From Caldivirga sp. UBA161 (lineage in GTDB: Archaea > Thermoproteota > Thermoprotei > Thermoproteales > Thermocladiaceae), in the NCBI RefSeq assembly GCF_002506515.1, contig NZ_DAXS01000003.1:1148-16951 (forward strand): a DNA stretch of 15,804 bases, given 5' to 3'. Below, one piece after another: positions 1 through 6,589 of the stretch (position 1 is its first letter; each line of letters starts with the position of its first letter). The notes under the pieces are model-generated. The model was not told the DNA's origin. It worked only from the letters and a program-made list of their open reading frames with translations, and ran no database searches. Both the position numbers and the translations under genes were made by a program.

Positions 1-937
1 TCGCATACTTCACAGCCTTCCTAATAGCCTCAAGCATGCTTGTTTCATCAGCTATCCCCTTACCAGCAATATCGAAGGCCGTTCCATGATCCACAGACGT
101 CCTTAAGAACGGTAAACCCAAGGTTAGGCTAACAGTCCTCCTAAAGTCATAAGTCTTAGCCGCAATATGGCCTTGGTCATGGTAAAGTGAAAGCACAATA
201 TCATAGTGCCCCTGAGCAGCAAGGTGGAAGACTGAGTCTGCTGGTATTGGGCCATAGGCATCAATACCGTATTTGGCCCTAGCCTCCTTAACCGCTGGGG
301 CTATTTCATCAATCTCCTCCCTACCCAGTAAACCACCCTCACCTGCATGTGGGTTTAAGGCAGCAACAGCAATCCTCCCCCTCCTAACGCCGAGTGCCTT
401 AAGTACCCTACTTGCATTAATGATACCGTTAAGCACATTAGGTGCCTTAATCTCCTTAATTGCATCAGCCAGGGGCATGTGCCTCGTCAGGAAGAGTATC
501 CTCAGCTTCCTCACTTCAAAGACTGTTAATGATTCCTTGGATTTCGTTAAGGCTTGAAGTAACGTGGTGTGGTCTATGTAGCTTGAACCAGCCTTAATCC
601 AAGCCTCCTTATTAATTGGTGCCGTAGCCAAGGCATCAACCTCATTAGCCAAGGCTAACTCAACACCCCTCCTAACACTCTCCAGTGAAACCCTACCGGC
701 CTCCTCCTGAACCTTACCGAACTCAAAGGGGCCCCCTGGAATATCAATGAACCTAACCCCATTAAGAACATTATCACTAATCTTAAGTAACCCAAGAACC
801 TTCTTAAAATGCTCCAAGTTACCTATTAATGTTAATTCAACCCCAGTACCACTCAACTTTAATAACGCCTTAGCTACTATTTCATAACCAATCCCAGCTG
901 GGTCACCCAATGTAACACCAATCCTAGGCTCAGGCAT
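1..937 (-). CDS. pdxA: PdxA-family dehydrogenase (4-phosphohydroxy-L-threonine / 4-phospho-D-threonate dehydrogenase type), 3' end cut by window
   Basis: NAD-dependent oxidative decarboxylase of phosphorylated hydroxy acids, of the isocitrate/isopropylmalate dehydrogenase-like fold. The frame is open from an ATG at 935-937 to the left edge, about 312 codons, so only a short C-terminal tail is missing compared with the usual 320-335 residues. Visible family motifs are GDPAGIG near residue 11, an ATAPINKEA segment, LNPHAGEGG in the middle, LYHDQGH and DHGTAFDIAGKG near the end, which carry the substrate and metal-binding histidines and aspartates of PdxA. A TATA-like box centred about 29 bases before the ATG suggests a leaderless mRNA and supports this start. 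Archaea usually make pyridoxal phosphate by the Pdx1/Pdx2 route, so a PdxA2-type role in threonate/erythronate catabolism is at least as likely as vitamin B6 synthesis. No kinase partner is visible in the window. Confidence 0.92.
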   Translation of the reverse strand, partial: MPEPRIGVTLGDPAGIGYEIVAKALLKLSGTGVELTLIGNLEHFKKVLGLLKISDNVLNGVRFIDIPGGPFEFGKVQEEAGRVSLESVRRGVELALANEVDALATAPINKEAWIKAGSSYIDHTTLLQALTKSKESLTVFEVRKLRILFLTRHMPLADAIKEIKAPNVLNGIINASRVLKALGVRRGRIAVAALNPHAGEGGLLGREEIDEIAPAVKEARAKYGIDAYGPIPADSVFHLAAQGHYDIVLSLYHDQGHIAAKTYDFRRTVSLTLGLPFLRTSVDHGTAFDIAGKGIADETSMLEAIRKAVKYA

Positions 938-1352
938 AGAATTAAGTTAAATACTGGGACTTAATATACTTTGTACGCATTCATCCAACGTGTATTCACC
1001 AAATTTATAAATTAATGCATAATACCTAGCCTATCCTCCCAGCCGTAGACCCCACCTTCAGGCAATACGCATCTATTTACATATAGCCAGATTCAACAGT
1101 ACTCTTAACCACCATTCATAAACTAAAACCCTGCCTAAACATTGCTCTTCCCCCACAATCTAATAGCTTAGATCCTGGTTCTCGGCTTCTATTTATTGAT
1201 AAGCAATAGACGAAATCTACAGTGCATGGCATTGTTGAATACAAATACTCACTCATCAAGGCCTCTCTAAGAATACTTTAGGGGCATCCCGTAAGCTTTC
1301 TCATAATCATTTAAGAGTAAGCCTTCTTAAAATTACACTGCGATGCATCATC
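938..1352. other. Intergenic spacer with no supported gene
   Basis: This 415-base stretch lies upstream of the PdxA gene and downstream of the MFS gene. Apart from the PdxA promoter I see no intact gene or RNA. On the minus strand at about 1278-1323 the frame reads LLNDYEKAYGMPLKYS before a stop. That resembles the DYEkkYGM segment near the C-terminus of small archaeal VapB-like antitoxins, so the spacer may contain a decayed antitoxin; this is weak. Confidence 0.4.
961..970 (-). promoter_or_regulatory. TATA box of the PdxA-family gene
   Basis: On the minus strand the site reads AGTATATTAA. Its centre is about 29 bases before the ATG at 937, the spacing expected for an archaeal promoter with almost no leader. 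Confidence 0.5.
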
Positions 1353-2555
1353 TTAAGCAGATATCTTGGCTAATTCAGGGACCCTACCCTTATCAATTAA
1401 CCTAAATAGGTAGGCTGAACCCCATAGCATTACTCCAGCCACAACGTAACTTTGCCCTATTCCTATTGAGTTGGCTAAGTAGCCTGAGGCTAGGGAGCCT
1501 GTTAAGTACGCTGAGCCTGTAACCACATTGTAAACCCCAAGGCCCCTACCCTCCTTACCATTCCTAAGCCTCTCAAATACCATTACATTGGATGCTGTGT
1601 AGAATGTTGAGAAGGCTAGCCCAGCGGCCAGTGGATATAGGGTTAGGCCTGTGGCAATTAGGGTTACTGGTGTTGATGATGATAACCCTATTAGGGAGTA
1701 GGATAGGCCCCTTAGGATTAATGATCTTGAGGCGGCCTTAGCGTTACTGCCTAGCTTACTTATTATGCGCGGCGCCATCTTAAAGCCCAATATCTGAACC
1801 CCTAGGCCCATGGAGATTATGCCCATAACCCACGCCTTAGATAATCCACCCACCCTTAAGCCGTATGGGTAAAGTGTATTGAATATTCCTGATGAAATGT
1901 AGAATATTATGATTGCTAAATATAGTGTAATTAAGTTGCTTAACTCCATCACCTTATCCTTAATTGGCTTGGGTGGATCATTACTGGCATTAACCTTAAC
2001 CACTTTCTGAGGCATGGTTAATGGTGTTAAGGCCACTGATGCAATGGATAATGCACTCATGGAGAGTATTATAAATTTAATGCTTAGGAACCCTGAAAGA
2101 ACAGCTGCTGTTAAGTCGCCTATTAGGTAGCCTAGTGAACTAATGAAGTTTAGGCTTGAGTATGATTCACTCCACTTAGACCTACTTGAGTAACCTACAA
2201 TAATCATACTTGCAGATACGCCCACCGCTGATGAGAATAATGAGGCCGCTGCATAGTAGAGGGCTATTTGAGGTATGCTTGATGTGTAAGCTAAAGCCAG
2301 CATGAAGGCCGTAGTCCCAAGGAAACCTAGGGTTAGGATCCTCCTACCACCATACTTATCCAGTAGGAACCCCCATATTAATGGCGCCGCCACACCGGCC
2401 GCTGAGCCAGCTGACATGGCGTAGCTAACGTCCACTGGAGTGCCATTTAGGGATACTATTTCAAGGGTTAGTAAAGTGCCCAGGGGCCCAATGGCGATAC
2501 TATACGGCATTAGGGCCATCATCCAATTAATCCTCCGCCTAATTAACTGCCTCAT
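1353..2555 (-). CDS. Major facilitator superfamily (MFS) transporter
   Basis: Integral membrane secondary transporter of 400 residues, the normal MFS size. About twelve hydrophobic segments run through the protein, split by a polar central loop around residues 185-205 that is rich in Lys, Asp and Pro, as expected between the two six-helix halves. MFS motif A is visible after the second helix as GFLLDKYGGRRIL near residues 62-74. The substrate cannot be told from sequence. The ATG at 2553-2555 is preceded by GGTGA, a plausible ribosome binding site, and by a TATA box about 28 bases upstream. It is divergent from the next gene with only 93 bases between starts, so the two promoters share one short region. 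Confidence 0.9.
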   Translation of the reverse strand: MRQLIRRRINWMMALMPYSIAIGPLGTLLTLEIVSLNGTPVDVSYAMSAGSAAGVAAPLIWGFLLDKYGGRRILTLGFLGTTAFMLALAYTSSIPQIALYYAAASLFSSAVGVSASMIIVGYSSRSKWSESYSSLNFISSLGYLIGDLTAAVLSGFLSIKFIILSMSALSIASVALTPLTMPQKVVKVNASNDPPKPIKDKVMELSNLITLYLAIIIFYISSGIFNTLYPYGLRVGGLSKAWVMGIISMGLGVQILGFKMAPRIISKLGSNAKAASRSLILRGLSYSLIGLSSSTPVTLIATGLTLYPLAAGLAFSTFYTASNVMVFERLRNGKEGRGLGVYNVVTGSAYLTGSLASGYLANSIGIGQSYVVAGVMLWGSAYLFRLIDKGRVPELAKISA

Positions 2556-2577
2556 TTACCTTCACCTTTAAACTAGG

Positions 2578-2588
2578 TATATTTAAAC
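2578..2588 (-). promoter_or_regulatory. TATA box of the MFS gene
   Basis: The minus strand reads TTTAAATATA about 24-33 bases before the ATG at 2555, in the short divergent region. A GGTGA motif lies between the box and the start codon. Confidence 0.55.
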
Positions 2589-2648
2589 CAGACTACATAG
2601 TGGTTTAATTGAGTAAGTATTATTAAGGTTAACCCAACTTTAAGTATA

Positions 2649-3209
2649 ATGCTGCTTGAGCTGAATGAGGATGGCTCATTCATGCTCAAGATTGAGGGGA
2701 GTGAATTAAGGGGGCACATTAAGGCTGTGGCCACTGGGGAGGATGTGGTTAAGGCCTCCTACTCTAACCAATCCTTTGTTGCAGCCAAGGTATTCCTACC
2801 TGAGGCAGTTGAGGAGGCTAAGAAGAGGAACGTTAAATTAATAAACATTGAGGATGTTGCCGAACCATTAGCCGCACTAATGATAAGCCTGTTATCCTAC
2901 AGGAGGGCGGACTTATTGATAAGGGTATTCAACGCAATACTACCACCCCAGGTGGCTAGGCATTACTCATATAATGAGTATAAGGATCTATTAACTAGTA
3001 AAGTGAATGAGGCATCATTCACCACGAGCATTGAGATGCCGAGTAAGGTTGCATCACTACTCTTCGAGGACCTTAATGAATTACTGGCGGAACTATCAGC
3101 CAAGATGAGTAGGCTGAAGGGGGTTGACGTGGAGTTCACGGTTAAGAAGAGTGGTGGAAGCTATAATTTAAGCTTCAGCTTCAGTACTGAATTAAGGGTC
3201 TTAACCTAA
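2649..3209 (+). CDS. Uncharacterised 186-residue protein
   Basis: I do not recognise this family. The protein is soluble-looking and acidic to neutral, with no signal peptide or membrane segment. The first 75 residues alternate hydrophobic and polar positions like a beta-rich domain, residues 60-150 look helical (AEPLAALMISLLSYRRADLL, then leucine-rich helices near 128-148), and the last 30 residues return to alternating strands (SYNLSFSFSTELRVL). Codon use matches its neighbours. A weak TATA-like AGTATTATTA at 2616-2625 is about 28 bases before the ATG, consistent with a leaderless start. It is divergent from the MFS gene; nothing else ties it to a function. It is probably a lineage-restricted gene. 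Confidence 0.75.
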   Translation: MLLELNEDGSFMLKIEGSELRGHIKAVATGEDVVKASYSNQSFVAAKVFLPEAVEEAKKRNVKLINIEDVAEPLAALMISLLSYRRADLLIRVFNAILPPQVARHYSYNEYKDLLTSKVNEASFTTSIEMPSKVASLLFEDLNELLAELSAKMSRLKGVDVEFTVKKSGGSYNLSFSFSTELRVLT

Positions 3210-3526
3210 CGCGCATTAAGGGCTATACATCAGCTAACGCCAGCTCATTAATAATTAATAATCAATTAATATATCGTTAACTTAAGAGTGGTTAGGGCCC
3301 GCATTACCGCTCCTTAAGGACATCAACCTGAAGCTAGCCAACCCGCATTACATCAACATCCTAGCCTTAAAGATTCACTTACGGCTCTAAGAATACTCTG
3401 ACCTCCTCCCGCCCTGAAGAGCGAGGCTTTCAGTTGTTACTTGTAATGAAGTATGAAACTTATGAGCCTTCCTTAAAGGGTGAAGCTTTTAGTTGCGAAA
3501 TAATCAACATTACTTGAAATTCATTA
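3210..3526. other. Intergenic spacer with transposon-end-like hairpins
   Basis: This 317-base stretch separates the 186-residue protein from the convergent broken HEPN gene. Its right part holds two similar hairpin-bearing repeats, listed separately. Around 3296-3390 a plus-strand frame stays open for about 30 codons (containing KLANPHYINILALKI) and has coding-like composition, but it lacks a start and is not recognisable. Confidence 0.4.
3401..3496 (+). repeat. Two tandem imperfect repeats, each a small hairpin followed by CTTTYAGTTG; possible IS200/IS605-type end relic
   Basis: Copy one (about 3401-3436) contains CCCGCCCTGAAGAGCGAGG followed by CTTTCAGTTG. Copy two (about 3466-3495) contains CTTCCTTAAAGGGTGAAG followed by CTTTTAGTTG. 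The aligned 16-base right parts differ at only a few positions and lie 59 bases apart. Each can fold into a short imperfect stem. Hairpins of the CCCGCCCT...AGGGCG type are typical of archaeal IS200/IS605 ends, so this may be a transposon relic. The alternative is a terminator region between convergent genes, but there is no T-rich tract on the expected side. Confidence 0.35.
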
Positions 3527-3946
3527 TCAAGGCTGCATCCTTCTTTTCTCCTCATATAGCCTCTTAGCGTAATCAAGCACCTCCTCAGCCATTTTAAGTG
3601 ATTGTTGAGCATCATAGTCTGAGTAGAGCATTTCTGGAGGCGTATTTGATTCTTCATCACCATACATGGCCAGTTCCCTCTCCTTCCTTAATGACCTCGA
3701 GTAAGATGCAAAAATATCTACTTTCTCCCTGAACCATTGGGGAAACTTATCCATATTAATCTTCAATACGGGCCTACGTCATGGAATTTCGGTGATTCTA
3801 CATTAATCAGCCTAAGGCAAGCCTTTAAGGCTAATTCAACAACTTCCTGGCAAAGCCTAACCACAATATTATACTTCTTCCTCTCATACTCAAGCCTGGC
3901 TAAATTAAGCCTCTCCTCAGCTTGTAAAATGAGAGTGCTAGTGCAT
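3527..3946 (-). pseudogene. Frameshifted HEPN-domain protein, partner of the nucleotidyltransferase
   Basis: HEPN proteins paired with minimal nucleotidyltransferases form archaeal and bacterial toxin-antitoxin systems, the HEPN part usually being the ribonuclease toxin. Here the coding sequence is recognisable over about 140 residues but is split. The ATG at 3944-3946 overlaps the upstream stop codon (TGATG) but meets TAG at its third codon. Removing one base restores a frame that runs on as TLILQAEERLNLARLEYERK and ends in PKFHDVGP. That frame then reads TGA near 3770, and a single missing base near 3776 (GGCCC instead of GGnCCC) moves the rest into the frame KINMDKFPQWFREKVD, which continues to the stop at 3527. 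The conserved helix pairs, HDVG and the YGDEE...PPE region are all present. Two independent indels favour true inactivation over sequencing error, though both could be errors. Confidence 0.75.
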
Positions 3947-4434
3947 CAAAGGTCAACAGTATCACCGAATTTGGAATCCTTCCTCAGGACCCAGTACCAC
4001 CTCTTACCAATCCAAACTCTTTCAGCCCCCAACTCCCTAAGCCTCCCCTTAAGCCTATCCAACACTCTAGTGAAGAAATTATCCTTATCGTAAAGTATTA
4101 CTGCATCATACACCATGTCGAGGTAAAGGGGTGAGAACCTCTCAGCCTCCTCTGGAGTCTTTAGTATAGGGGATAGTGAGATATAGTAACCCCTACTCCA
4201 GTATTCATTAAGGTTCAACTTATCCTCAACCTTAGTTTCAAAAAGCCTAATCCTCTTTAACATACTGTCCTTAGGCAGATTCCTTACGACTACTAGGAGG
4301 TCTACATCGCTGTCATTTCTATTATCCCCCCTTGCAACACTCCCATAAACCACCACTGAGACAAGGTCCTCACTGAACTCCCCCTTCATTATCTCCACCA
4401 TTTTGTTAAGCAATGAGGCATAAGGCTCCTTCAT
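3946..4434 (-). CDS. Minimal nucleotidyltransferase (MNT-type antitoxin of a HEPN/MNT module)
   Basis: DNA polymerase beta-like nucleotidyltransferase domain protein, about 162 residues. The core motif YGSVARGDNRNDSDVDLLVV (near residues 30-49) gives the GS helix start and the DxD metal-binding pair. In known HEPN/MNT modules this protein neutralises the HEPN ribonuclease, in some cases by AMPylating it. The HEPN partner follows with a TGATG overlap, but here it is frameshifted, leaving this gene without an intact partner in the window. I chose the ATG at 4432-4434; a GTG immediately upstream (4435-4437) is an equivalent in-frame start. A TATA-like TTTAAA lies at about 4489-4498 on the minus strand, implying a leader of about 30 bases, which is unusual here. 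Domain assignment is firm; role as antitoxin is inferred from context. Confidence 0.85.
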   Translation of the reverse strand: MKEPYASLLNKMVEIMKGEFSEDLVSVVVYGSVARGDNRNDSDVDLLVVVRNLPKDSMLKRIRLFETKVEDKLNLNEYWSRGYYISLSPILKTPEEAERFSPLYLDMVYDAVILYDKDNFFTRVLDRLKGRLRELGAERVWIGKRWYWVLRKDSKFGDTVDL

Positions 4435-4556
4435 CACATGAATAAACTAATTCTGGAAGTCTAAAAACATGTCGCTTCCAATTAATTACCTTTAAATGGC
4501 CTACTTTTAATGTATAATTGATCTTAGTTACAATCATTGAAATCCGTAATCTAACC

Positions 4557-4583
4557 CCCTTCCCCGCCATGAATGGCGGGTTT
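4557..4583 (-). repeat. Terminal hairpin of an IS605/IS1341-type element
   Basis: The plus strand contains CCCGCCATGAATGGCGGG at 4563-4580, an 8-base perfect stem around two bases, flanked by C-rich sequence. On the minus strand it starts 14 bases beyond the stop codon of the tnpB relic. Stem-loops of this kind mark the right end of archaeal tnpB elements and form the 3' part of the TnpB-associated omega RNA (established knowledge for the family). Confidence 0.65.
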
Positions 4584-4593
4584 CCCCGAGGCC

Positions 4594-4800
4594 TCAAGGA
4601 TTACACCCCTTTACGGGTGCTACTCCGTTATGGAATACAAAATATGATGATGGCTTCTTCACGCTTCCAACAATAATATTCGTGGCTATTTTAAGTATGT
4701 TTAATGCACCATTGAGGCCACTGCATAGCTTGTGGCCGAGGGGCATGTTATAACCCCATGCATGCTTACATTAATTGGCCTTAAATCCACATGGCTGATT
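4594..4800 (-). pseudogene. tnpB: tnpB (IS200/IS605 OrfB) C-terminal relic
   Basis: The minus strand encodes the last about 50 residues of a TnpB-type RNA-guided nuclease. The open frame from 4746 to the stop at 4594-4596 contains GHKLCSGLNGALNILK, which corresponds to the segment after the zinc-binding cysteines and the catalytic D...GALNI region, and ends with HNGVAPVKGCNP, a common tail of archaeal OrfB proteins. In the family consensus the residue before LNGALNI is usually Asp (SDLNGALN); here it is Gly, so a catalytic acid seems lost. Immediately upstream the same frame carries NQPCGFKAN and then a stop, so the zinc-finger region is broken, and the RuvC core and N-terminus are absent. 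The relic is followed by the element's terminal hairpin. No tnpA is present. Confidence 0.7.
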
Positions 4801-4879
4801 CATAGGCATTAGGATATGTAGTGTAAGCGAGCCCTCCACCATTCAGTGAAAGCCCCCAGTAACCACAGTACCATTAACG

Positions 4880-4907
4880 TTGAGTCAGTTGGTGCCAGCT
4901 GACTCAA
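4880..4907. repeat. 28-base inverted repeat
   Basis: The arms TTGAGTCAG and CTGACTCAA are exact reverse complements, and the inner bases (TTGGTGCCAG) continue the dyad with one G-T wobble, so nearly the whole 28 bases is self-complementary. It is not next to a start codon: the nearest gene end is the methyltransferase stop at 5028. It could be a protein-binding dyad, a structured RNA element, or part of a degenerate mobile-element end. Confidence 0.55.
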
Positions 4908-5027
4908 GTAAGCTCAGGCCTGGCTCTAACTAAATAAGGTAAATAGTATGCTACGGTTACTAAGTTATTATATGTAGCCAATATGGTGGTATGTATTATA
5001 GTGTGTTGAGGATTTTAGGTACTTAGC

Positions 5028-5558
5028 TTATGTTCTTCTAATTATTATTGCGTTAAAGTTACCTAGATCCTTTACCTCAACCGGCTTAAATAATTCACTA
5101 TTGAAGTACCTTAGAACCTCCTCAGGCTTCATCCTAATCCATGGTGGTGGGCCAGGTATTGTTAAGCCTGGCTTTGATTCAATTACTATGGCTAAGCCAC
5201 CTGGCTTAAGTATCCTACCTATTTCTGAAGCCACCTTAGCCTTATCCTCCATGTCGTGGAATGAATTAACCATTATTACTAAATCCACAGTACCTGAGGG
5301 TATTGATGTTGATGATGCGTCCTCATTTAGGAAGATGGCCCTCTCATCCTTAACGTAATCCTTAGCCATCCTAATGGCGTAGCCATCAACATCAACGCAA
5401 TACACCCTACCAGCCTTACTAAGCAATATGGGGCAGAACCTACCTGAACCGCATCCTAAATCAGCAGCCACACCATTCTGCGGTATGTTACTTACTATTA
5501 ATTTAGCAACCTCATCGCTGATGTAGCCATGATGCATGTAGTGGTGCATCCTCCTCAT
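5028..5558 (-). CDS. Class I SAM-dependent methyltransferase
   Basis: Rossmann-fold methyltransferase of about 176 residues. Motif I is AADLGCGSGRF (residues 31-41), the acidic residue that binds the SAM ribose lies in VYCVDVD (52-58), motif III is VIMVNSFHDM (94-103), and the post-motif ILKPGG is at 117-121. These match the Methyltransf_11/25 group. The methyl acceptor cannot be inferred. I chose the ATG at 5556-5558 because a good TATA box (GATTTAAATA) lies centred about 27 bases upstream and the N-terminal MRRMHHYMHHGYISDEV looks like the family's start. The longest frame begins at 5654 with 32 further residues, but that stretch overlaps the upstream coding sequence by 53 bases. The promoter therefore overlaps the 3' end of the upstream gene. 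Substrate could be protein, RNA or small molecule. Confidence 0.85.
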   Translation of the reverse strand: MRRMHHYMHHGYISDEVAKLIVSNIPQNGVAADLGCGSGRFCPILLSKAGRVYCVDVDGYAIRMAKDYVKDERAIFLNEDASSTSIPSGTVDLVIMVNSFHDMEDKAKVASEIGRILKPGGLAIVIESKPGLTIPGPPPWIRMKPEEVLRYFNSELFKPVEVKDLGNFNAIIIRRT

Positions 5559-5580
5559 GGGTAATACTCGATATCGCCAG

Positions 5581-5590
5581 TATTTAAATC
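5581..5590 (-). promoter_or_regulatory. TATA box of the methyltransferase, just before the end of the upstream gene's stop
   Basis: The minus strand reads GATTTAAATA about 27 bases before the ATG at 5558. It lies just after the stop codon (5602-5604) of the upstream gene and decides the start of the methyltransferase. Confidence 0.6.
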
Positions 5591-5601
5591 CTCCACTGGA
5601 A

Positions 5602-6459
5602 TTATCCCTTAAGGTCAGCGTAACCGTATATCCTGGGCGTCTTGGGCCTTGCATTAACGTTAATTATTAACGCCCTGCAATTGGTGGGTAACTTATCCTT
5701 GAGGCTTATTACTGAACCATTAATCTTACCCATGGCCCTTACACCGCAGGCTATTACATGGACTAGTTCAGCATCATGAGCGTACTTAAGCTTCACGTAA
5801 TCCTTAACCTCACTGGTTAACTTAATTCCAGGTTTAATTAAGGCTTGAATACCCTCAATTTCCTCAAGCCTAGCATTCCTTAATGCTAACCCAACTCTAG
5901 TACCAGGTAGTACTGAGTCCTGGTCCTCATCGAGGACTTGAATACTCCTAACCTCAACTTCCTTACCCATTGGTAATGCCATCAATTTATCATGAACACT
6001 CACCTGCGTTAATGCGAAACCCAGAACCACTAGGCCAACGCCCTTAACATTAAAGGCCCTATCCACGTAAACTACCCCAACATCCTCGGCATCAGCATTA
6101 ACCTCAGTGAACTCTGAGACATAATTACTTATCCTTAATTCCCTGAAAATTCTCCTGAAGCTGTCGGCATTATTGGGCAATACCACACCCCTTAACCCTG
6201 AAGCCTCGGCTAGTAGGGCTAATTCCCCATCAATCCAAGTTAATTCACCGGGTACCTTAAGGTAAAAGGCTGTTGATATGGATAATGCCACCGCCTCATC
6301 AATAATCCTATTAACTGGCGGTACTAGAATTGACTTAACTAAATCATCCCTCTTCCTATAGTAAATACGCTCCTCACTCCTCTTACCCATCAACTCAGCT
6401 AACTTAATCGCCTCAGCCTCATTGGATGAAAGCACAGTAATTATAGTGCCCTTAATCAT
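5602..6459 (-). CDS. EF-Tu/SelB-like protein with translation-factor domain II but no GTPase P-loop
   Basis: Archaeal paralogue of translational GTPases, 285 residues. Residues about 127-205 match the domain II beta-barrel of EF-Tu/SelB: GVGLVVLGFALTQVSVHDKL, then MGKEVEVRSIQVLDED and PGTRVGLALRN correspond to the conserved RGxGxVVxGxV..., KxVRSIQ and GDRVGLNLRG elements. Residues 210-285 would be a domain III-like barrel. The N-terminal 110 residues sit where the G domain should be, but have neither GxxxxGKS (the region reads SSNEAEAIKLAELMGK) nor NKxD, so GTP hydrolysis is unlikely. It may act as a non-catalytic RNA or ribosome-binding factor. A TATA box at 6483-6491 lies about 28 bases before the ATG. 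The methyltransferase lies directly downstream. The domain II call is solid; the role is inferred. Confidence 0.75.
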   Translation of the reverse strand: MIKGTIITVLSSNEAEAIKLAELMGKRSEERIYYRKRDDLVKSILVPPVNRIIDEAVALSISTAFYLKVPGELTWIDGELALLAEASGLRGVVLPNNADSFRRIFRELRISNYVSEFTEVNADAEDVGVVYVDRAFNVKGVGLVVLGFALTQVSVHDKLMALPMGKEVEVRSIQVLDEDQDSVLPGTRVGLALRNARLEEIEGIQALIKPGIKLTSEVKDYVKLKYAHDAELVHVIACGVRAMGKINGSVISLKDKLPTNCRALIINVNARPKTPRIYGYADLKG

Positions 6460-6482
6460 AAGTCAACAGCAGTCCCTTAAAC

Positions 6483-6491
6483 AATTAAATA
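6483..6491 (-). promoter_or_regulatory. TATA box of the translation-factor-like gene
   Basis: The minus strand reads TATTTAATT centred about 28 bases before the ATG at 6459. Confidence 0.5.
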
Positions 6492-6552
6492 CTTTTACAC
6501 TGCATGCATTAAGCCCATAATCAATGAGGCTTAGAGGTTAACTGGCTTGTCG

Positions 6553-6563
6553 CATATTTAAAT
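6553..6563 (+). promoter_or_regulatory. TATA box of the BsuPI/Ig-like gene
   Basis: CATATTTAAATA lies about 27-36 bases before the ATG at 6590, leaving only a few bases of leader. Confidence 0.55.
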
Positions 6564-6589
6564 AAGTTAGGTGAATTGCTTGATTTAGG

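Larger units (their letters stand above)
4438..5027. other. Spacer with mobile-element remains
   Basis: This 590-base stretch lies between the nucleotidyltransferase and the methyltransferase. It contains the likely promoter of the nucleotidyltransferase, the tnpB relic with its hairpin, and a long inverted repeat at 4880-4907. The rest, 4910-5027, is AT-rich and shows no gene. Confidence 0.5.

Noticed and set aside
273..557. 94-residue plus-strand frame
   Set aside because: It lies opposite the PdxA-family gene, whose motifs are clear; the translation is Ser/Leu/Pro-rich antisense shadow.
3401..3496. Start of a CRISPR array
   Set aside because: Only two imperfect units of different length and no regular spacers; hairpin-end relic fits better.
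3460..3663. 67-residue minus-strand frame
   Set aside because: It overlaps the HEPN coding frame in another phase and runs into the hairpin repeats; the HEPN frame has the conserved residues.
3737..4093. 118-residue plus-strand frame
   Set aside because: It is antisense to the HEPN relic and nucleotidyltransferase and shows no protein-like pattern.
4406..4597. 63-residue minus-strand frame over the IS end
   Set aside because: It reads through the terminal hairpin (NPPFMAGKG), a common artefact of such ends, and runs into the start of the nucleotidyltransferase gene.
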